Source of the DNA: Streptomyces sp. TN58
GTDB taxonomy: Bacteria > Actinomycetota > Actinomycetes > Streptomycetales > Streptomycetaceae
Direction: 5' to 3'
Assembly: GCF_001941845.1 (NCBI RefSeq)
Contig: NZ_CP018870.1
Span: forward strand, 3,281,501-3,345,500
Length of the DNA: 64,000 nt
Shown: one piece after another, positions 1 through 7,795 of the stretch
Numbering within the stretch: position 1 is the stretch's first letter
How the letters are laid out: each line of letters opens with the position of its first letter
Translations under genes and position numbers: made by a program
The notes under the pieces: generated by a model
What the model was told of the DNA's origin: nothing
Databases searched by the model: none
What the model saw: the letters and a program-made list of their open reading frames with translations, nothing else

Positions 1-144
1 GCCCTGATCTCCCTGGCCGCGTCCCTGGCGGTCGCGGCGGTCCTGGCCCGCGTCGGCAACCTCCGGCTGCGGGTCGACCGGCACGGGGTGGCCTTCGTCC
101 CGGCCGCCGTTCCGCGCCGCCGCGAACTGGTGACGGTCGCGTAG
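1..144 (+). CDS. C-terminal fragment of a membrane protein (cut by window edge)
   Basis: Only the last 47 codons are visible, ending in TAG. The visible part begins with an Ala/Leu/Val-rich hydrophobic stretch of about 17 residues that looks like the last membrane helix, followed by an Arg-rich tail with a short hydrophobic segment. The layout fits the end of an MFS transporter or similar multi-pass protein, but nothing diagnostic remains. The next gene starts 92 bases downstream on the same strand. Confidence 0.5.
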   Translation, partial: ALISLAASLAVAAVLARVGNLRLRVDRHGVAFVPAAVPRRRELVTVA

Positions 145-236
145 CGGCCGTCACCACCCAGGCGGGAGCCGCGCACTGCCCTCCGGGCAGGCCGGCCCCG
201 CCCCCGCGGCCGGCGCGCACGGCATACGCTCACCGC

Positions 237-794
237 ATGAGACTGTTCGCGGCCGTTCTGCCGCCCGAGGAGGCCGTCGCCGAGCTGCGGGAAGCCGTAC
301 GGCCGCTCCGCGACGACCGGCTGACCTGGACCGTGCAGGCCGGCTGGCACTTCACGCTCGCCTTCATGGGCGAGGTGGCCGACGACACGCTCCCCGAGCT
401 GCACTCCCGCCTGGAGCGGGCGGCCCACCATACGGCGCCCTTCGCTCTGCGCCTGCACGGCTGCGGCCACTTCGGCGACCGCGCCCTGTGGGCGGGCGCC
501 GCCGGGGAGCTCGACGCCATGCGCCTGCTAGCCGACCGGGCCGACGCCGCCGCGCGGCGGGCCGGAGTCCCGATGGAGCGGCACCGCCGGTACACCCCGC
601 ACCTCACCCTGGCCCGCAGCCACCGTGCCACCACCCCGCTGCGTCCGTACCTGGACGCCCTCGCGGACTTCGAGGGCACGCCGTGGCAGGTCGACACCCT
701 CAGCCTGGTCCGCAGCCACCTGCCCGCGAGCGGGGTGCCGCGCGAGCAGCCCCGCTACGAGACGGTGCGCGCCTGGCCGCTGCGAACGCCGTGA
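237..794 (+). CDS. thpR: RNA 2',3'-cyclic phosphodiesterase (2H / LigT family)
   Basis: A cytosolic 2H phosphoesterase, 185 residues, the normal length for bacterial ThpR (formerly called 2'-5' RNA ligase). The two family-defining His-x-Thr-x motifs are both present: HFTL at residues 38-41 and HLTL at about 122-125. They form the two halves of the catalytic site that opens 2',3'-cyclic phosphate RNA ends. The N-terminus MRLFAAVLPP is typical of the family. The physiological substrate is usually unknown. It is transcribed alone, with a strong hairpin overlapping the stop codon. Confidence 0.9.
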   Translation: MRLFAAVLPPEEAVAELREAVRPLRDDRLTWTVQAGWHFTLAFMGEVADDTLPELHSRLERAAHHTAPFALRLHGCGHFGDRALWAGAAGELDAMRLLADRADAAARRAGVPMERHRRYTPHLTLARSHRATTPLRPYLDALADFEGTPWQVDTLSLVRSHLPASGVPREQPRYETVRAWPLRTP

Positions 795-827
795 GGCGGC
801 CCGTCCCGCAGGGACGGACCGCCTCAC
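791..827. terminator. Bidirectional hairpin between convergent genes
   Basis: A stem of about 17 bp (arms at 791-807 and 811-827, loop GCA) with one mismatch. It overlaps the TGA of the phosphodiesterase gene and lies 14 bases from the stop of the convergent peptidase gene, so it can serve both. Confidence 0.75.
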
Positions 828-840
828 GTGTTCAGGGTGG

Positions 841-2385
841 TCACCAGCCGCCGGTGCCGATCTCCTTGCGGGCGCCGAGGCCGCCGGAGCCGGTGCCCGG
901 GTAGAGGAACAGCTTGCCGGTGGAGTTCTGGACGGCGATCAGGTCGTCGGAGAGCTGCGAGTTCAGCAGGTCGCCGCCGATCAGGTCGGACATGCCGTTC
1001 CAGCCGCCGGAGCCGATCATGACGCGCGGGCTCAGGTAGCCCTTGTCGCCGGGGTACAGGAACAGCTTGCCCGTGGACTTCTCGACCGCGACCAGGTCCT
1101 GGCGGCCGCTGTTGTTGAGGTCCATGCCGGTGAGGTTGGACATCCCGTTCCAGCCGCCCGAGCCGATCTCCTTGCGGGAGGCGAGCTGGCCGGTGGAGGT
1201 GCCGGGGTAGAGGTACAGCTTGCCGGTGGCCTTGTCGACGGCCGCCAGGTCGGCGATCTTGTCGCCGTTGAGGTTGAGGGCCGTCAGGCTGGACATGCTG
1301 TTCCAGCCGCCCGTACCGATCAGGACGCGGCTGCCGCCCGAGGCGATCGTGGAGTTGTCGGCGCCCTTGTAGAGCCACAGCTTGCCGGTGGACTCCTCGA
1401 CCGCGGCGATGTCGTCCTTGCCGTCGCCGTTGAAGTCGCCGCCCGTGAGGTTGGACATGCCGTTCCAGCCGCCCGAGCCGAGCAGGACGCGGTTGCCGCC
1501 GGAGGCGATGGTGCCGGTGGAGGCGCCCTTGTAGAGCCACAGCTTGCCGGTGGACGCCTCCACCGCGGCGACGTCGACGACGTTGTCGCCGTTGAGGTCG
1601 GCCGAGGCCAGGTCGACCATGCCGGTGGAGCCGGTACCGCCGTCGCCCGGTCCCTCGGGCTTCGGCTCGGGGGCCTTGGTGGCGCAGTTCTTGCTGGTCA
1701 GCGACTTCGACCAGCTTCCGGAGCCGCTGAAGACGCTGCCGTTGAAGACCGTGCGGCGGTCGACGAGGTCGTGGCGCTGCTCGTAGTGGAGGTGGGCGCC
1801 GGAGGAGTTGCCGGTGCTGCCGACGATGCCGATCTGCTGTCCGGCCTTGACGGTCGCGCCGCTGGAGACGTTGAAGCCGTTGAGGTGGGCGTAGACGGTG
1901 GACCAGCCGCTGCCGTGGTTGATGACCACGTACTTGCCGTAGCTGGAGCCGCCGAGGTCCTTCACCTTGGACACGACACCGTCGGCGCTCGCCACGACGG
2001 GCGAGTTGACCGTCGAGCCGCCCTGGGTCCAGTCGATCGCGTTGGCGGTGGGGCTGTGGTGGGCGCGGGAGGCGCCCTGCCAGGTCTCGCCGCACTTGAA
2101 CGGCATCTGGAAGTCGGGGCGGTCGTCGCCGGAGGTGGCCGCCATCGCCGTCATCATCTGCGGGCCCTCGGGCAGGCCGAGGTCGGCCGCCGTCAGCTCG
2201 GTCATGTCGCCGTGCGGGTCCTCCGGACCGCCGTCGGCGTTCGCACCGCCGGCCGAGAGGGCCACGGCGGCGACGGTGGCGCAGACGAGGCCGGTGGCGA
2301 TGCGGACCCGGCGGGACATGAGGCGGGAGAAGGCGCCGGTGGAGGTGGTGGTGGTGTCAGCGGTGGTGGTGGTCTCGACAGACAT
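841..2385 (-). CDS. Secreted M23 metallopeptidase with C-terminal FG-GAP/VCBS repeats
   Basis: Exported 514-residue protein predicted to cut peptidoglycan cross-bridges. An N-terminal segment with Arg residues and a hydrophobic core (about 26-50) is a signal sequence preceded by a Thr-rich extension. The LytM/M23 domain spans about 105-215, with His/Asp metal ligands near 109-118 and the HLH motif at 198-200. Residues from about 235 to the end hold five repeats of roughly 55 residues, each with an NGD or DLN type calcium loop and the ending STGKLxLY...IGSGGWN. The fifth repeat has lost most loop acidic residues. The protein ends directly in GTGGW. The start ATG was chosen because it gives the signal sequence. 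It is closely related, through its repeat half, to the next gene upstream. Confidence 0.88.
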   Translation of the reverse strand: MSVETTTTADTTTTSTGAFSRLMSRRVRIATGLVCATVAAVALSAGGANADGGPEDPHGDMTELTAADLGLPEGPQMMTAMAATSGDDRPDFQMPFKCGETWQGASRAHHSPTANAIDWTQGGSTVNSPVVASADGVVSKVKDLGGSSYGKYVVINHGSGWSTVYAHLNGFNVSSGATVKAGQQIGIVGSTGNSSGAHLHYEQRHDLVDRRTVFNGSVFSGSGSWSKSLTSKNCATKAPEPKPEGPGDGGTGSTGMVDLASADLNGDNVVDVAAVEASTGKLWLYKGASTGTIASGGNRVLLGSGGWNGMSNLTGGDFNGDGKDDIAAVEESTGKLWLYKGADNSTIASGGSRVLIGTGGWNSMSSLTALNLNGDKIADLAAVDKATGKLYLYPGTSTGQLASRKEIGSGGWNGMSNLTGMDLNNSGRQDLVAVEKSTGKLFLYPGDKGYLSPRVMIGSGGWNGMSDLIGGDLLNSQLSDDLIAVQNSTGKLFLYPGTGSGGLGARKEIGTGGW

Positions 2386-2480
2386 GGGGGTGCTTCCAAA
2401 CCGGCACAGAGGTGCCAAAGAGGGTGTCAGGGAGGGGAGTTGCGAAGGAGAGCGGGGAGATGCGTCGGGCGTCGGGCCGG

Positions 2481-3917
2481 CTACCAGCCGCCGGAGCCGA
2501 TCTCCTTGCGCGCCCCCAGACCCGTGCCGGTGCCCGGGTAGAGGTAGAGCTTTCCGGTGGCCGTCTCGACGCCGACGAGGTCGTCGTTCGCGTTCGAGGT
2601 GAAGTCGCCGCCGATGAGGTCGCTCATGCTGTTCCAGCCGCCGGAGCCGATCTCCGTACGGGCGTTCAGGCCGGTGCCGTTGCTCTTGTAGAGGAAGAGC
2701 TTGCCGGTGGACCTCTCGGCCCCGACGACGTCGGTTCTGCCGTCGTTGTCGACGTCCATGCCGACCAGGTCGTGCAGGCTGTTCCAGCCGCCGGAACCGA
2801 TCATGACGCGGCTGCTGCCACCGCCGATCGATCCGGTGCCGTTGCCCTTGTAGAGCCACAGCTTGCCCGTCGACTCCTCGACGGCGGCGACGTCGGCCTT
2901 GCCGTCGCCGTTGAAGTCGCCGCCCATCAGCTCGGACATGCCGTTCCAGCCGCCGGAGCCGATCTCCTTGCGGGAGGAGAGGCCGCTGCCGGTGCCCGGG
3001 TAGAGGTACAGCTTTCCGCTGGCCTCCTCGACCGCGACGATGTCGTCCTTGCGGTCGCCGTCGAAGTCGCCGGAGGCCAGGTTGGCCATGCCGTTCCAGC
3101 CGCCGCTGCCTATCTCCACGCGGTTGCCGCCGGAGGCGATGGTGCCGTTGGAGGCGCCCTTGTAGAGCCACAGCTTGCCGGTCGAGGCCTCGACGCCGAC
3201 CACGTCGTCCACGGCGTCGCCGTTGACGTTGGCCGCGACGAGGTCGGTCATGCCGGGCTTGGGCGCCGGCGGGGCGGTCACGTCGTCGGCGACGTTCTTG
3301 TAGCGGACGGGCGCATAGGGGCCGTAGCCCGGGTAGTACGGGTAGTCGTAGACGCGGTGGTGGACCCCGCTGGGCGTGAAGTCGAAGCCCCAGTACTTCG
3401 TACGCTCGGAGTTGGCCCACTTCTCGAAGAGGACGATGTGGCCGGAGGAGCCCGGGTCGTCGTCCAGGAGGGCGTCGCCCGCCCTGAGTTCGGACTTGGT
3501 GATCGGCTCGGTCACCCCGCGGGCGGCGAAGGTGTTGGTGACCGGCTGGAAGTCCAGGTCCCAGGCCATCGAGACATAGCCCGAGCAGTCCGTGCGGTAT
3601 CCGCCGTGGCGGCCGCCCCCGGCGTACTTCAGGCCGATGCCGACCCAGCTCTTGGCCCGGGCGATGACCGAGCTGCGGGTGATCCGCGGTGCGGCGGCGG
3701 TCGCGGCGAAGGTCGACGCCCGGAACTCCCCGTCGGCCGTTTCCTCCTCGCCCTGGCCGGGGCTGCCGAAGTCGGGGTTCGCGGGAAGTTCGGCGGTGAC
3801 GGCCGCCGGGGCGGCGACCGCCGCGGAGTCGACGGCGACCACGGTGCCGGCGGCGACGGCGCCGGCGATCAGGGCGGCGACGGCCGCATGGCGGGTTCTG
3901 GGCAGGTGTCGGGACAT
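2481..3917 (-). CDS. Secreted NlpC/P60-type hydrolase with C-terminal FG-GAP/VCBS repeats
   Basis: 478-residue exported protein. Residues 1-36 are a signal peptide ending in an Ala-x-Ala region. The catalytic domain (about 80-215) has the motif TDCSGYVSMAW with Cys111 as presumed nucleophile and a downstream SSGHIVLF with His160, as in NlpC/P60 or CHAP-like cysteine peptidases and amidases. Residues about 230-478 are five FG-GAP/VCBS repeats with DxDGDxxxD-like loops, very similar to those of the neighbouring M23 protein. Both proteins stop right after a GGW. The two genes lie head to tail, 95 bases apart, and may act together on the cell wall. Exact substrate cannot be read from sequence. 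Confidence 0.85.
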   Translation of the reverse strand: MSRHLPRTRHAAVAALIAGAVAAGTVVAVDSAAVAAPAAVTAELPANPDFGSPGQGEEETADGEFRASTFAATAAAPRITRSSVIARAKSWVGIGLKYAGGGRHGGYRTDCSGYVSMAWDLDFQPVTNTFAARGVTEPITKSELRAGDALLDDDPGSSGHIVLFEKWANSERTKYWGFDFTPSGVHHRVYDYPYYPGYGPYAPVRYKNVADDVTAPPAPKPGMTDLVAANVNGDAVDDVVGVEASTGKLWLYKGASNGTIASGGNRVEIGSGGWNGMANLASGDFDGDRKDDIVAVEEASGKLYLYPGTGSGLSSRKEIGSGGWNGMSELMGGDFNGDGKADVAAVEESTGKLWLYKGNGTGSIGGGSSRVMIGSGGWNSLHDLVGMDVDNDGRTDVVGAERSTGKLFLYKSNGTGLNARTEIGSGGWNSMSDLIGGDFTSNANDDLVGVETATGKLYLYPGTGTGLGARKEIGSGGW

Positions 3918-4053
3918 GGCTGTGCTCCGGTTCTGGCGGGTCAGGAGGTCTGGAGGGCCGGGAGCGAGGGCTCGACCGGCGGTGACGCGAGGGGCGACGT
4001 GCGCGGTGTGGCGGGCGGACAGCTGTCCTGCAGGTACAGCGGTCCTGGGGATC

Positions 4054-4086
4054 GTGCGGATGGTGCGGATGGTGCGGATGGTGCGG
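4054..4086. repeat. 9-bp tandem repeat, 3.7 copies
   Basis: Unit GTGCGGATG repeated three times and followed by a partial unit GTGCGG. It lies in the 202-base gap between the NlpC-type gene and the small secreted protein, upstream of the former on its coding strand. No function is visible. Confidence 0.8.
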
Positions 4087-4119
4087 TCGTACGGGGAGTG
4101 CGGGCTCGGCGCGGCGCCC

Positions 4120-4293
4120 CTAGCGGGAGCCGGTCACCGCGCTGATCGGGGCGAGCGGGGTGCCCGCCGGGCCGGCCGTTCCGTTGGCCGGGACCGGATG
4201 GGCCGGGGCGTGGGCGGAGGCCATCGGTGCGACGGAGGTGATGCCGAGGGTGAGGGCGACGACCGCGGTGGCCCTGACGATTCCGGTACGCAT
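4120..4293 (-). CDS. Small secreted protein, 57 residues, unknown function
   Basis: ATG-started ORF with a clear Sec signal peptide: MRTGIVRATAVVALTLG, then an Ala-x-Ala cleavage region near residue 27-29. The predicted mature peptide is only about 28 residues and rich in Pro, Ala and Gly. A GGAAGGA sequence sits upstream of the ATG at a slightly long spacing. It lies upstream of and in the same direction as the two cell-wall hydrolase genes, so it may be co-regulated with them. I do not recognise a family. Confidence 0.6.
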   Translation of the reverse strand: MRTGIVRATAVVALTLGITSVAPMASAHAPAHPVPANGTAGPAGTPLAPISAVTGSR

Positions 4294-4735
4294 GGGGGTG
4301 GTTCGTCCTTCCGAAACGACATGATCTGGTGGCTTGAACCCATCGCCCCAGGACGTCCCGCGGTGGCGTCCGTTGCTGGGCTTTCAGGGCCTTCGGTGCT
4401 CGTCCCCGGGGGGCTGCCCCCGGTGACAGGCAATAGATTCGCCGCTGCCCGGGCCGGACGGAAGAGAGATCCACTGGCCCGAACGGGCCATGGCCGGACC
4501 TGTCCACGGTGGCCTGATCCGACCCCTCAGTCCGCCCTCCCGCTCTGGCCCCGCACACACGAAAGCCGCCCGGCGGGAACACTCTCGTGCTCCCACCGGG
4601 CGGCTTCGGTAACCCCTTGAGGCGTTGCACCCCCCTAGGACCTGTATCGAGTTGCCCCGCGGCGTCGCGACGCCCGGCACGCACCCTCGGCGCAGAACAC
4701 CGCTCCTTGCTCCACGGGGAAACTCGGTACAGACC
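4294..4735. other. Gene-free stretch
   Basis: 442 bases between the small secreted protein and the regulator gene. It holds the terminator described at 4563-4606 and presumably the promoter of the small secreted protein. No ORF with Streptomyces-like codon use was seen on either strand. Confidence 0.6.
4563..4606. terminator. Rho-independent type hairpin downstream of the LuxR-type regulator
   Basis: Arms 4563-4578 and 4591-4606 pair over 16 bp with one mismatch around a 12-base loop. It lies about 130 bases past the stop codon of the regulator gene, in its reading direction. Confidence 0.75.
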
Positions 4736-5728
4736 CTAGGCGCGCGCGGGCAGCCAGCCCTCCTGGACGGCGCGGACGCCGGCCTCGAAGCGGCTGCGCG
4801 CCCCGAGGCGTTCCATCAGCTCGTTGGCGATGCGCCGCGCCGTGCGCGAGGAGACCCCCAGCCGCTTGGCTATCGCGTCGTCCGTATGCCCCTCCGCCAA
4901 CAGTCTTACCGCGGCTGCCTGTTGCACGGTCAGACCGTCCGGTCCGAGGACCGCCACCTCCGCCAGCGGCTGCGCCGCCGCCCACGTCGACTCGAAGAGC
5001 GCGCACAGGGCGACCAGCATGCCGTGACCGGTCAGCACGACCGCGCCGGCCGCCGAGTCGTCACTCACCGGGATCAGCGCCGTCCTGCGGTCCACGATGA
5101 GCATCCGCGTCGGCAGCGACGCCACCGTGCGGACCTGGCCGCCCAGTTCCGCCAGCCAGTTGGCGTGCTCCACGGAAGGCCGGCTGTTGCGCACGCTGTC
5201 CAGGTAGAGCGTCCGCATACGGACACCGCGTTCGAGCAGCGCCCTGTTCAGCGGGCGGGATGCGGCGAGCGCCGACTCGCTCAGCGTCGCGTCCGGCGAG
5301 AAGGCCAGCAACTCCTCCCTGGTCTCCCGGGTCAGCGCGACCAGCCGGTCGCGGACCGCGTCGAGGCCGATGAGCTGCTCCACCCCCGGATGCCTGGCGG
5401 CCGGCCGCAGCTGCGAGTACTCCGAGATCAGCCTGGCCGCGGCGGCCCGGGACGCCTCCAGCCGCTGCTGCTGCGCGGCCAGTTCCGCCTGCCCCCGGGC
5501 CATCAGGATCTCCATCCCGATGTCCGGTGAGACGGCGCGCAGCCGTCCGCTGTCGTCGGCCGACGGCTGGACCAGGGCCAGCTCGCTCAGCAGGTCCAGC
5601 GCATCCCGTACGTCGCCTTCGCCGATCCCCACGGCGTCGGCGAGCGCGGTCACGCCCGATCCCGGTTCCATCAGCATGGCCCGGTAGACGGCCTCGGCTC
5701 TCGCGTCGAGGCCCAGTTCGGTCAACAC
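4736..5728 (-). CDS. TrmB-like / LuxR-type transcriptional regulator
   Basis: 330-residue cytosolic DNA-binding protein. Residues 1-75 form a TrmB-like winged helix (helical pattern with ALADAVGIGEGDVRDALDLL), the middle is an alpha/beta sensor-like region resembling the phospholipase-D-like fold seen in TrmB relatives (LLERGVRMRTLYLDSV), and residues about 265-325 are a LuxR helix-turn-helix with AIAKRLGVSSRTARRIANEL. This architecture is frequent in actinomycetes, often beside small or secreted products; the ligand is unknown. It is divergent from the small gene at 5868. A perfect 14-bp palindrome lies 33 bases upstream of its start and is a candidate autoregulatory site. Confidence 0.82.
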   Translation of the reverse strand: MLTELGLDARAEAVYRAMLMEPGSGVTALADAVGIGEGDVRDALDLLSELALVQPSADDSGRLRAVSPDIGMEILMARGQAELAAQQQRLEASRAAAARLISEYSQLRPAARHPGVEQLIGLDAVRDRLVALTRETREELLAFSPDATLSESALAASRPLNRALLERGVRMRTLYLDSVRNSRPSVEHANWLAELGGQVRTVASLPTRMLIVDRRTALIPVSDDSAAGAVVLTGHGMLVALCALFESTWAAAQPLAEVAVLGPDGLTVQQAAAVRLLAEGHTDDAIAKRLGVSSRTARRIANELMERLGARSRFEAGVRAVQEGWLPARA

Positions 5729-5760
5729 GTGTATCCCCCCACCCCGTTGGTACTTCGATC

Positions 5761-5774
5761 GAGATGATCATCTC
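5761..5774. promoter_or_regulatory. Perfect 14-bp palindrome in divergent promoter region
   Basis: GAGATGATCATCTC is a perfect inverted repeat in the 139-base region between the regulator gene and the 101-residue gene. It is placed where an operator would control one or both. No binding data can be inferred. Confidence 0.55.
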
Positions 5775-5867
5775 AAAGAAGTGCCGCCGGGCCAGATGTG
5801 TCCACGGCCACAACCGGCCACCCGGAAGGGGTGTCCGGCACGGGTCCCCCCGGGCGACGGTGGAGAC

Positions 5868-6173
5868 ATGTACCTCGTCCATGCCCGTCTTCGGACGATC
5901 CCTCCGGCGCACGTGCCCGACGACCTGCGTGAGACGGCCCGGGCCGGGCTGCGCCCACGGGACCGGGTGGAGCACCTGGCCGTGCACCCGCAGTCCGCGG
6001 AGCACTTCACGCTCGGCTTCTTCCTCCTCTCCGACTCCCTGGAGGAGGCGGAGCGGCAAGCCGAGTCGGTCTGCCGCCGCCTGCTCGGCGCGCGGGCGCT
6101 GCCCCCCGCGCGCCTGCTGGACGTCGGCGTCCCGCTGATGCCGATGGCGGTGCGGGAGCTCCGGAGCGGCTGA
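5868..6173 (+). CDS. Hypothetical protein, 101 residues
   Basis: ATG with GGTGGAGAC just upstream. The product begins MYLVHARLRTIPPAH, has no signal peptide or membrane helix, and contains an acidic helical stretch (SDSLEEAERQAESVCRRLL) after a short hydrophobic FTLGFFLLSD. It could be a small ferredoxin-like or ABM-like fold from the alternating beta/alpha pattern, but that is only a guess. It is divergent from the TrmB/LuxR regulator, which makes it a possible target. Confidence 0.6.
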   Translation: MYLVHARLRTIPPAHVPDDLRETARAGLRPRDRVEHLAVHPQSAEHFTLGFFLLSDSLEEAERQAESVCRRLLGARALPPARLLDVGVPLMPMAVRELRSG

Positions 6174-6399
6174 CCGCCGTGCAGCGGCTCCCCGCGTACG
6201 GCCGGAAGGGGCCTTCGGCCCGGCTCCTGTCCTCATCCGTCCACGGACGGTTTGGGCCAGCCGCTACCCCTTCTCCCGCTGCTGAGCTGCGGCTTAGCTA
6301 TGTCTCACCGGAGAGGGACAGCGCCACCGCGGGGTGCGGGACCGACCGGGAAGCCATCGTCGCCACGCCTCACGGCACCCCGAAGGGACACCGGACACC

Positions 6400-6543
6400 A
6401 TGAACACCACCACCATCGCCAAGGCCGCCGCGGTCGTCGCCCTCGCCCTCGTCCTCGGTACGCCGGCCGTCGCCTCCGCCGCCCCGCTCACCGCCGCCAA
6501 GCCCCCGGTCGCCGCGCAGAACGGCGACATGAGCTGGCAGTGA
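6400..6543 (+). CDS. Small secreted peptide, 47 residues
   Basis: ATG preceded by AAGGGA. Residues 1-28 form a signal peptide (hydrophobic core VVALALVLGTPAVASA) and the predicted mature part is about 20 residues ending NGDMSWQ. Small exported peptides of this kind are common in Streptomyces but mostly uncharacterised. It stands alone, 84 bases before another tiny ORF on the same strand. Confidence 0.6.
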   Translation: MNTTTIAKAAAVVALALVLGTPAVASAAPLTAAKPPVAAQNGDMSWQ

Positions 6544-6627
6544 CCGACCGGCCACGGCCCGCAGCGCACCCAGCACGGCACAGCCCCTGCGTCCATGACG
6601 CGGGGGCTGCCGCGTTACGCTCGACGG

Positions 6628-6717
6628 GTGGATCCCAAGACCAGAAACCGTGTGATGGCCGGTGTGCTCGTGCTGATGTTCCTCGTCGTCGCCGTGGCGG
6701 CCGCCGTCGGCCAGTAG
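6628..6717 (+). CDS. Tiny single-helix membrane protein, 29 residues
   Basis: A GTG-started ORF reading VDPKTRNRVMAG followed by a hydrophobic helix (VLVLMFLVVAVAAAVG) and a TAG stop. A basic N-terminus followed by one transmembrane segment is the layout of a small membrane protein. I believe very similar 28-30 residue ORFs recur at this position in other Streptomyces, but I cannot check that here. Confidence 0.5.
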   Translation: MDPKTRNRVMAGVLVLMFLVVAVAAAVGQ

Positions 6718-6747
6718 GCCCCGCCCGCGGCGGCCGCCGGACGGCGC

Positions 6748-7737
6748 CTACCAGGCGAAGGCCTCCGGCGAGGGCCCCGGACCGGGGAAGATCTCCTCCA
6801 GTCCGGCCAGCACCTCCTCGCTCAGCTCCAGCTCCACGGCGCGCAGCGCCGAGGCGAGCTGCTCCTGCGTACGCGGCCCCACGATCGGCCCGGTCACCCC
6901 GGGACGTGTCAGCAGCCAGGCCAGTCCGACCTCGCCCGGCTCCAGGCCGTGCTTGTCGAGCAGGTCCTCGTACGCCTGCACCTGCGCCCGTACGGCGCTG
7001 TTGGCCAGTGCCTCCGCGGACCGTCCGGAGGCCCGTCGGCCGCCCTCGGCCTCCTTCCGGATCACCCCGCCCAGCAGCCCGCCGTGCAGCGGGGACCACG
7101 GGATGACGCCGAGCCCGTACTCCTCGGCCGCCGGGATGACCTCCATCTCGGCGCGCCGCTCCGCGAGGTTGTAGAGGCACTGCTCGCTGACCAGCCCGAG
7201 CCGTCCGGTGCGTGTCGCGACCTCGTTGGCCTGGGCGATCTTGTAGCCGGGGAAGTTCGAGGAGCCGGCGTAGAGGATCTTGCCCTGCTGGATCAGGACC
7301 TCGACGGCCTGCCAGATCTCCTCGAAGGGGGTCCGGCGGTCCACGTGGTGGAACTGGTAGAGGTCGATGTGGTCGGTCTGGAGCCGCTTGAGGCTGGCGT
7401 CGACGGCCCGGCGGATGTTGAGCGCCGACAGCCGGTCCTCGTTGGGCCAGGGTTCGCCCTCGCGGGACATCGAGCCGTAGACCTTGGTGGCGAGGACGGT
7501 CTTCTCGCGGCGCCCGCCGCCCTGGGCGAACCAGGTCCCGATGATCTCCTCGGTGCGGCCCTTGTTCGCGCCCCACCCGTACACATTGGCGGTGTCGACG
7601 AAATTGATCCCCGCGTCGAGGGCGGAGTCCATGATCGAGTGGCTTTCGGGCTCCGTGGTCTGGGGTCCGAAGTTCATGGTGCCGAGTACGAGTCGGCTGA
7701 CCTTGAGGCCGGTGCGTCCGAGCTGTGTGTACTTCAT
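6748..7737 (-). CDS. Aldo/keto reductase
   Basis: 329-residue NADPH-dependent oxidoreductase of the AKR superfamily. The catalytic tetrad is visible: Asp48 and Tyr53 (in FVDTANVYG), Lys85 (LATKVYG) and His130 (LYQFHHVD). The C-terminal part carries the cofactor-binding VGPRTQEQL segment. The sequence resembles the YajO/PhlB-type subgroup, whose substrates are varied. The ATG was preferred over a GTG two codons upstream. An 8-bp-arm inverted repeat sits 16 bases upstream and looks like a MerR-type operator overlapping the promoter. Confidence 0.88.
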   Translation of the reverse strand: MKYTQLGRTGLKVSRLVLGTMNFGPQTTEPESHSIMDSALDAGINFVDTANVYGWGANKGRTEEIIGTWFAQGGGRREKTVLATKVYGSMSREGEPWPNEDRLSALNIRRAVDASLKRLQTDHIDLYQFHHVDRRTPFEEIWQAVEVLIQQGKILYAGSSNFPGYKIAQANEVATRTGRLGLVSEQCLYNLAERRAEMEVIPAAEEYGLGVIPWSPLHGGLLGGVIRKEAEGGRRASGRSAEALANSAVRAQVQAYEDLLDKHGLEPGEVGLAWLLTRPGVTGPIVGPRTQEQLASALRAVELELSEEVLAGLEEIFPGPGPSPEAFAW

Positions 7738-7752
7738 GGGCACCAGCCAACT

Positions 7753-7772
7753 GCTTCGAGCGCACTCGAAGC
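7753..7772. promoter_or_regulatory. Inverted repeat upstream of the aldo/keto reductase gene
   Basis: Perfect 8-bp arms GCTTCGAG and CTCGAAGC around a 4-base spacer, ending 16 bases upstream of the start codon. Such dyads within a promoter spacer are typical of MerR-family control of reductase genes. No MerR gene is in the window. Confidence 0.55.
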
Positions 7773-7795
7773 AAGACCCCTGGGTGAAGGGCGTG

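Noticed and set aside
841..3420. One 859-codon open frame running through both VCBS-repeat genes
   Set aside because: The frame is open across the gap, but the M23 gene has its own start and signal peptide at 2385 and the neighbouring gene uses another frame with a proper stop; no fusion is implied.
3592..4620. Long + strand open frame across the small secreted protein gene
   Set aside because: It is antisense to better-supported genes and low-complexity; high G+C makes such antisense frames expected.
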